A stretch of 45,758 bases of DNA from a virus: the IMG/VR virus record IMGVR_UViG_3300032282_002133, positions 1-45,758 of that record; one strand, given 5' to 3'. Positions 43,201 through 45,758 of the stretch are shown piece after piece; position 1 is the stretch's first letter; each line of letters starts with the position of its first letter. Below the pieces are notes generated by a model that worked only from the letters and a program-made list of their open reading frames with translations, did no database searches and was not told the DNA's origin. Both the position numbers and the translations under genes were made by a program.

Positions 43201-45758
43201 ATGGGTTAGGTTATTATTCAGCTCAATTAAACTATGGTAATGATGTAAATGCAATGGGTTATAATTCTGCTCAAGGTAATCAAGGTAATAATGTAAATGC
43301 ATTTGGTAATGGAGCAGGAGTTAATAATATTTATTCAGATGTAACTCTTTTTGGACAAGGAGCAACGGCAACTGCACCAAATCAAATAGTATTTGCTGGT
43401 AGTAGCGGAACACTTCAATCAAGAATACAACAACCAAGTACAGGACAAACATATACACTACCAGATGCAACTGGAACTTTACCACTATCAGTTAATGGAT
43501 ATACCGCAAATGGTGCTGGAGCAATTACAATACCATTAGGTGGCGGTGGAACAGTTACAGACATATCACAAGGATATGGTATTACTGCTTCCCCTACAAA
43601 TCCAATAACCGTAAGTGGTACTATAGAGGTAGATACGGTAACTCTGTCTGGAAAGTACTTACGCATAAACGACACAACGGCTATGCTTACTCCCTACCTT
43701 CGTAAGGTAGATACATCAAGTCTTTCAAGCCGAATTAACCTAAAGGTAAATATTTCTGACACGAGTTCTATGCTTACTCCCTACCTTCGTAAGGTAGATA
43801 CATCAAGTCTTTCAAACCGAATCAATCTAAAGCTAAACATATCCGATACGAATTCTATGCTTCTTCCGTACCTCCGCAAGGTAGACACCACCAATAGATT
43901 TGTGAATAACGTAACTAAAAAAAATGATAGTACCATAACTGTATTTAAGGGAAGCACATCTACTGATATAGTGTTGCCTAGAGGTAGTGCAGGAAGTAGC
44001 GGTACAGTTACATCTGTTGCTGCTTTAACATTAGGTACAAGCGGAACTGATTTAAACTCAACTGTTGCTAATTCAACAACAACTCCTGTAATTACTTTAA
44101 ATGTCCCAGATGCATCAGCAACTGCAAGGGGTGTAGTTAATACTACTTCCCAAACATTTGCAGGAACAAAAACATTTAATACAGATATATATGTAAATGG
44201 ATTAACAATAGGAAGGGGTAATTCTGGAGTTGCAACTAATACTGCTTTAGGTAGCGGAGCATTATTAAATAATACAACAGGGATTAGTAATACAGCAGTA
44301 AATGGAGCATTATTAAATAATACAACAGGCTCTTATAATACAGCTATGGGCATTGGTACATTAGGAAGTAATATATCTGGAGATTATAATACATCATTAG
44401 GAGTATCTAGTCTTGTTGCTAATACAACAGGAACTAATAATATAGCTATAGGTTATGGTACAGGTAACAGAATAAAAACAGGGAGTAGTAATATTGCAAT
44501 TGGAGTTCAAGCAATCGGTAATGGCGGAACTTCAGTTTTAGATTCTGGGAGTAATAATATTGCAATAGGAAGACTTGCTTTGGGCAACCATGAAAATGGT
44601 AATAATAATACTATAATAGGATTTCGCTCATTTTTTAATGTTACTACTACTGGTTCTTATAATACAATAATAGGCGATAGCATAGATGCACCATCTTCTT
44701 CTGCATCTAATTATGTAATGATAGGAGATGGGCAAGGGCAAATTAGATTCAAGGATGACAATACAAATACAATACTTCCAAGATTAGCAGGTACGGGAAC
44801 AAGAATGGTAGTGGCAGGTACTAATGGCGAGTTAAGTACACAAACTATTTCTGGTGGGGGAAGTGTTACAAGTATTGCACAAGGATATGGCATCACTAAT
44901 TCCCCTAACCCAATAATAGCAACAGGTACTGTGACAGTAGATACTAGTACAGGTGGATTGTCTGGGAAGTATTTAAGAATAGTAGATACTACAAATAAAT
45001 GGATAAATGGTTCTGGAACAGCTACAAGAGTGCCATATTGGTCAGCAAATAGAACTTTATCAAGTTCAGCTAATATGGTCTGGAACACAACAGATTCATC
45101 ATTAGGAGTTAGTAACTTTTATACAGGAACAGCAGGTACTACACAATTTGATATAAATTCAACAGCTACATCATTACCATATTCTTTGGGTATATGGAGA
45201 AGACAAATAAATGGAGCTTATACATATTTTAAAGAAGATGAACAAGGTGGCGCACAGCATAAATGGGCATTTGTTGGAAGATTAGGCTTTAATCAAACTA
45301 GAGATTTTTATCAAGTTAATTCTTCAATTATGAATATTAATCTTGGTTGGGGAAATCCTAATAGCAGCAATTATGATGGCAGTACTTTGCTATTAAATCC
45401 GACTATAAATATTAATAATGCATTAATTACAGGAACAATAATAAGAGGTATATATTATAATCCTACATTGACTTCTCTTACAAATACAAAACACATAGCA
45501 TTTGAAAGTACCTCTGGCGATGTAGTTATGAAAGGATTAAAAAAATCATCTTCAACATCAGATAGTATTGCTATTTGGATTAATGATACATTAAGCAAAG
45601 CACCTTATCCCACAGTTGCAGCAGTATCATCTGGTTATTATGGAGCATTCTCAGATACTTTATCACAAAATATTACATCAACAACTACTGCTTACCCATT
45701 AAATTTTAGAGTAACAGATTTAAGTAATGGTGTAACTGTAGTTAATAATAATAGGATA
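40263..45758 (+). CDS. giant adhesin/tail fibre with signal peptide and YadA-like repeats (partial at right edge)
   Basis: The ORF is open from the ATG at 40263 to the window end: 1832 codons without a stop. Residues 1-20 are a signal peptide (MKKIIVLFALLLGSIISIAQ). Residues about 272-415 carry YadA-type head repeats (NVAIGHNALS, NVAIGGGALG, NVAIGYAAL); 920-1036 a second, looser set (NVNALG, NAFGNYAG, INLFGNNAG); 1322-1480 a third (NTALGSGALLNNTTG, NNIAIGYGTG). About 1141-1208 are three 29-aa stalk repeats. A beta-helix or stalk fills the rest. Such repeats form trimeric needle heads that bind host surfaces. A signal peptide on a phage fibre is odd. The C-terminus, which may hold a chaperone or peptidase, is outside the window. 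Confidence 0.85.
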   Translation, partial: MKKIIVLFALLLGSIISIAQPVTQRGTSAVTVQDSRLFAELNFRPPAFPDTIRANQQIGLDSCGALIFSRDINAYYYRACSPKRWVRVASGGSTSDSAYLSYRPLTDSTFLLCRVGGTRCDTIKVNGKGVTQAWLLGGNLNPVSNNLGTISTSDVVIITNDVARMKIAGNGINRSAAARNRYLMIDTLTRYLFYGDESDTTAWKLLGNSNAIAGTSFLGTTNNVPLEFRIKNKKSGIIDSTNKNVGLGFNTLKTNAPNGVVLPPPNNATLGTYNVAIGHNALSKDTLGYQNVAIGGGALGTTTTYSQRNVAIGYAALNQSITPSLDVAIGWGALARDYYGQANTAVGADVANFYAPASGDTMAFNTLVGYSSAKQKKAGKYNVFVGDSTGALNINGSSNVFIGSRAGQNETGSSKLYISNSSTSNPLIKGNFADSTLNVNGKMSISLTSQTPDSSLDVTGGVKLRTIYRSSALTDSMLLVGADGGVVKREVIVPSNTNVTRIISGSAVWDSLLIYSVTKCFYYINGILYNSPATNVTLVAADSSNPRIDVIYCDTLGNVGVITGIPSPNPVKPTVNPLSQIELTHININAQATTPAGVNGRIIYNENVGIPNEWNTSKSLPLAPADFAYTINPYAGTKSAYAPPYELNYALIFTNNAFVNADTLSELSMYLRQNSAPPARAGTTMFSVILFKSGVQITKPILVTDGLYGYSLLTLNSYQHLAIPFSDFLFKNALDKTFDQIQIVLESLVIPKLGYQFDYITAVSGGNTPPVTGDFWSLSGNDNTSFPNAKLGTTSSDQLSIVTDDIERINIANTGVISLPQLQTTTDTLLYKPLVINPTNGQVAGITNWGNNTVYTENPIMSRTSGDSNIIYFNADTANAWRGGGSGTIPTLQQVLDNNHELVSGINLQGTLAGDGSTLTSNVNALGGNAAGQVYNGVTDMNAFGNYAGYFYGADDGAPHSNINLFGNNAGEEAYGNNINGLGYYSAQLNYGNDVNAMGYNSAQGNQGNNVNAFGNGAGVNNIYSDVTLFGQGATATAPNQIVFAGSSGTLQSRIQQPSTGQTYTLPDATGTLPLSVNGYTANGAGAITIPLGGGGTVTDISQGYGITASPTNPITVSGTIEVDTVTLSGKYLRINDTTAMLTPYLRKVDTSSLSSRINLKVNISDTSSMLTPYLRKVDTSSLSNRINLKLNISDTNSMLLPYLRKVDTTNRFVNNVTKKNDSTITVFKGSTSTDIVLPRGSAGSSGTVTSVAALTLGTSGTDLNSTVANSTTTPVITLNVPDASATARGVVNTTSQTFAGTKTFNTDIYVNGLTIGRGNSGVATNTALGSGALLNNTTGISNTAVNGALLNNTTGSYNTAMGIGTLGSNISGDYNTSLGVSSLVANTTGTNNIAIGYGTGNRIKTGSSNIAIGVQAIGNGGTSVLDSGSNNIAIGRLALGNHENGNNNTIIGFRSFFNVTTTGSYNTIIGDSIDAPSSSASNYVMIGDGQGQIRFKDDNTNTILPRLAGTGTRMVVAGTNGELSTQTISGGGSVTSIAQGYGITNSPNPIIATGTVTVDTSTGGLSGKYLRIVDTTNKWINGSGTATRVPYWSANRTLSSSANMVWNTTDSSLGVSNFYTGTAGTTQFDINSTATSLPYSLGIWRRQINGAYTYFKEDEQGGAQHKWAFVGRLGFNQTRDFYQVNSSIMNINLGWGNPNSSNYDGSTLLLNPTININNALITGTIIRGIYYNPTLTSLTNTKHIAFESTSGDVVMKGLKKSSSTSDSIAIWINDTLSKAPYPTVAAVSSGYYGAFSDTLSQNITSTTTAYPLNFRVTDLSNGVTVVNNNRI
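43683..43943 (+). repeat. three tandem 87-bp (29-aa) repeats in the fibre stalk
   Basis: Repeat units start at 43683, 43770 and 43857 (period 87). Units 1 and 2 are nearly identical in DNA; unit 3 has drifted. The unit reads MLTPYLRKVDTSSLS.RINLK.NISDT.., a polar alpha/beta stalk module. Such near-perfect repeats can expand or shrink by recombination and so change fibre length. Confidence 0.85.
44256..44329 (+). repeat. 48-bp period repeat in the YadA-like head
   Basis: The 26-base run beginning GGAGCATTATTAAATAAT occurs at 44256-44281 and 44304-44329, a period of 48 bases or 16 residues. This is in the size class of YadA head repeats and points to recent duplication there. Confidence 0.75.

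Noticed and set aside
1-45758. CRISPR arrays or tRNA genes
   Set aside because: No regularly spaced 20-40-base repeats outside the fibre coding repeats, and no cloverleaf with a CCA-type acceptor end was seen.

Overview
The window looks like most of one tailed dsDNA phage genome (Caudoviricetes) with podovirus-type virion genes and a host in the Bacteroidota. Evidence for the host: an AT-rich genome; A-rich leaders without Shine-Dalgarno sequences before most genes; promoter-like boxes of the Bacteroidota type (TTTG, 19 bases, TAnnTTTG); Bacteroidota-style signal peptides ending in AQ; and a FISUMP domain, which is common in that phylum. No tRNA, rRNA, IS element, integrase or CRISPR array was seen.

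Layout. 168-1843 (+) holds small early-type genes and a secreted protein of unknown role, closed by a terminator at about 1899-1920. 1906-7317 (-) is a leftward early/replication block: small unknown genes, a DUF1376-like replication protein, DnaB helicase, NinG, a DnaA-domain-IV-like protein and a tiny membrane peptide. A good promoter and a strongly folded leader (5773-5959) sit in the middle of this block, upstream of the replication genes. 7389-9167 (+) holds a small HTH-like protein, two GroES-like genes and two small unknowns. 9217-45758 (+) is the late module: three neck/tail proteins, a 1420-aa tail protein carrying a FISUMP (C-type-lectin-like) domain, three putative DNA-ejection proteins (183, 542 and 3181 aa), a ferritin, a small conserved protein, a TerS candidate, TerL, portal, scaffold, major capsid protein, several small structural proteins, a tail-fibre-like protein, and a huge adhesin with a signal peptide and YadA-like repeats that runs off the right edge.

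How it fits together. The phage brings its own helicase and a probable initiator and recombination factor, but no polymerase or primase is visible here, so it probably uses the host replisome. Late genes follow head, neck and tail logic. Phage GroES-like proteins may help fold the capsid with host GroEL. No lysis gene is recognisable. If the molecule is circular, the last ORF would continue 8 codons into position 1 and stop at 25-27; this is not tested.

Two DNA-level signals stand out that the genes do not explain. The heptamer TTCCCAA/TTGGGAA occurs about 47 times by hand count, against roughly 4-5 expected from composition, in all reading frames and on both strands. The tetramer GATC was not found at all on a read-through, where roughly 100 or more would be expected.
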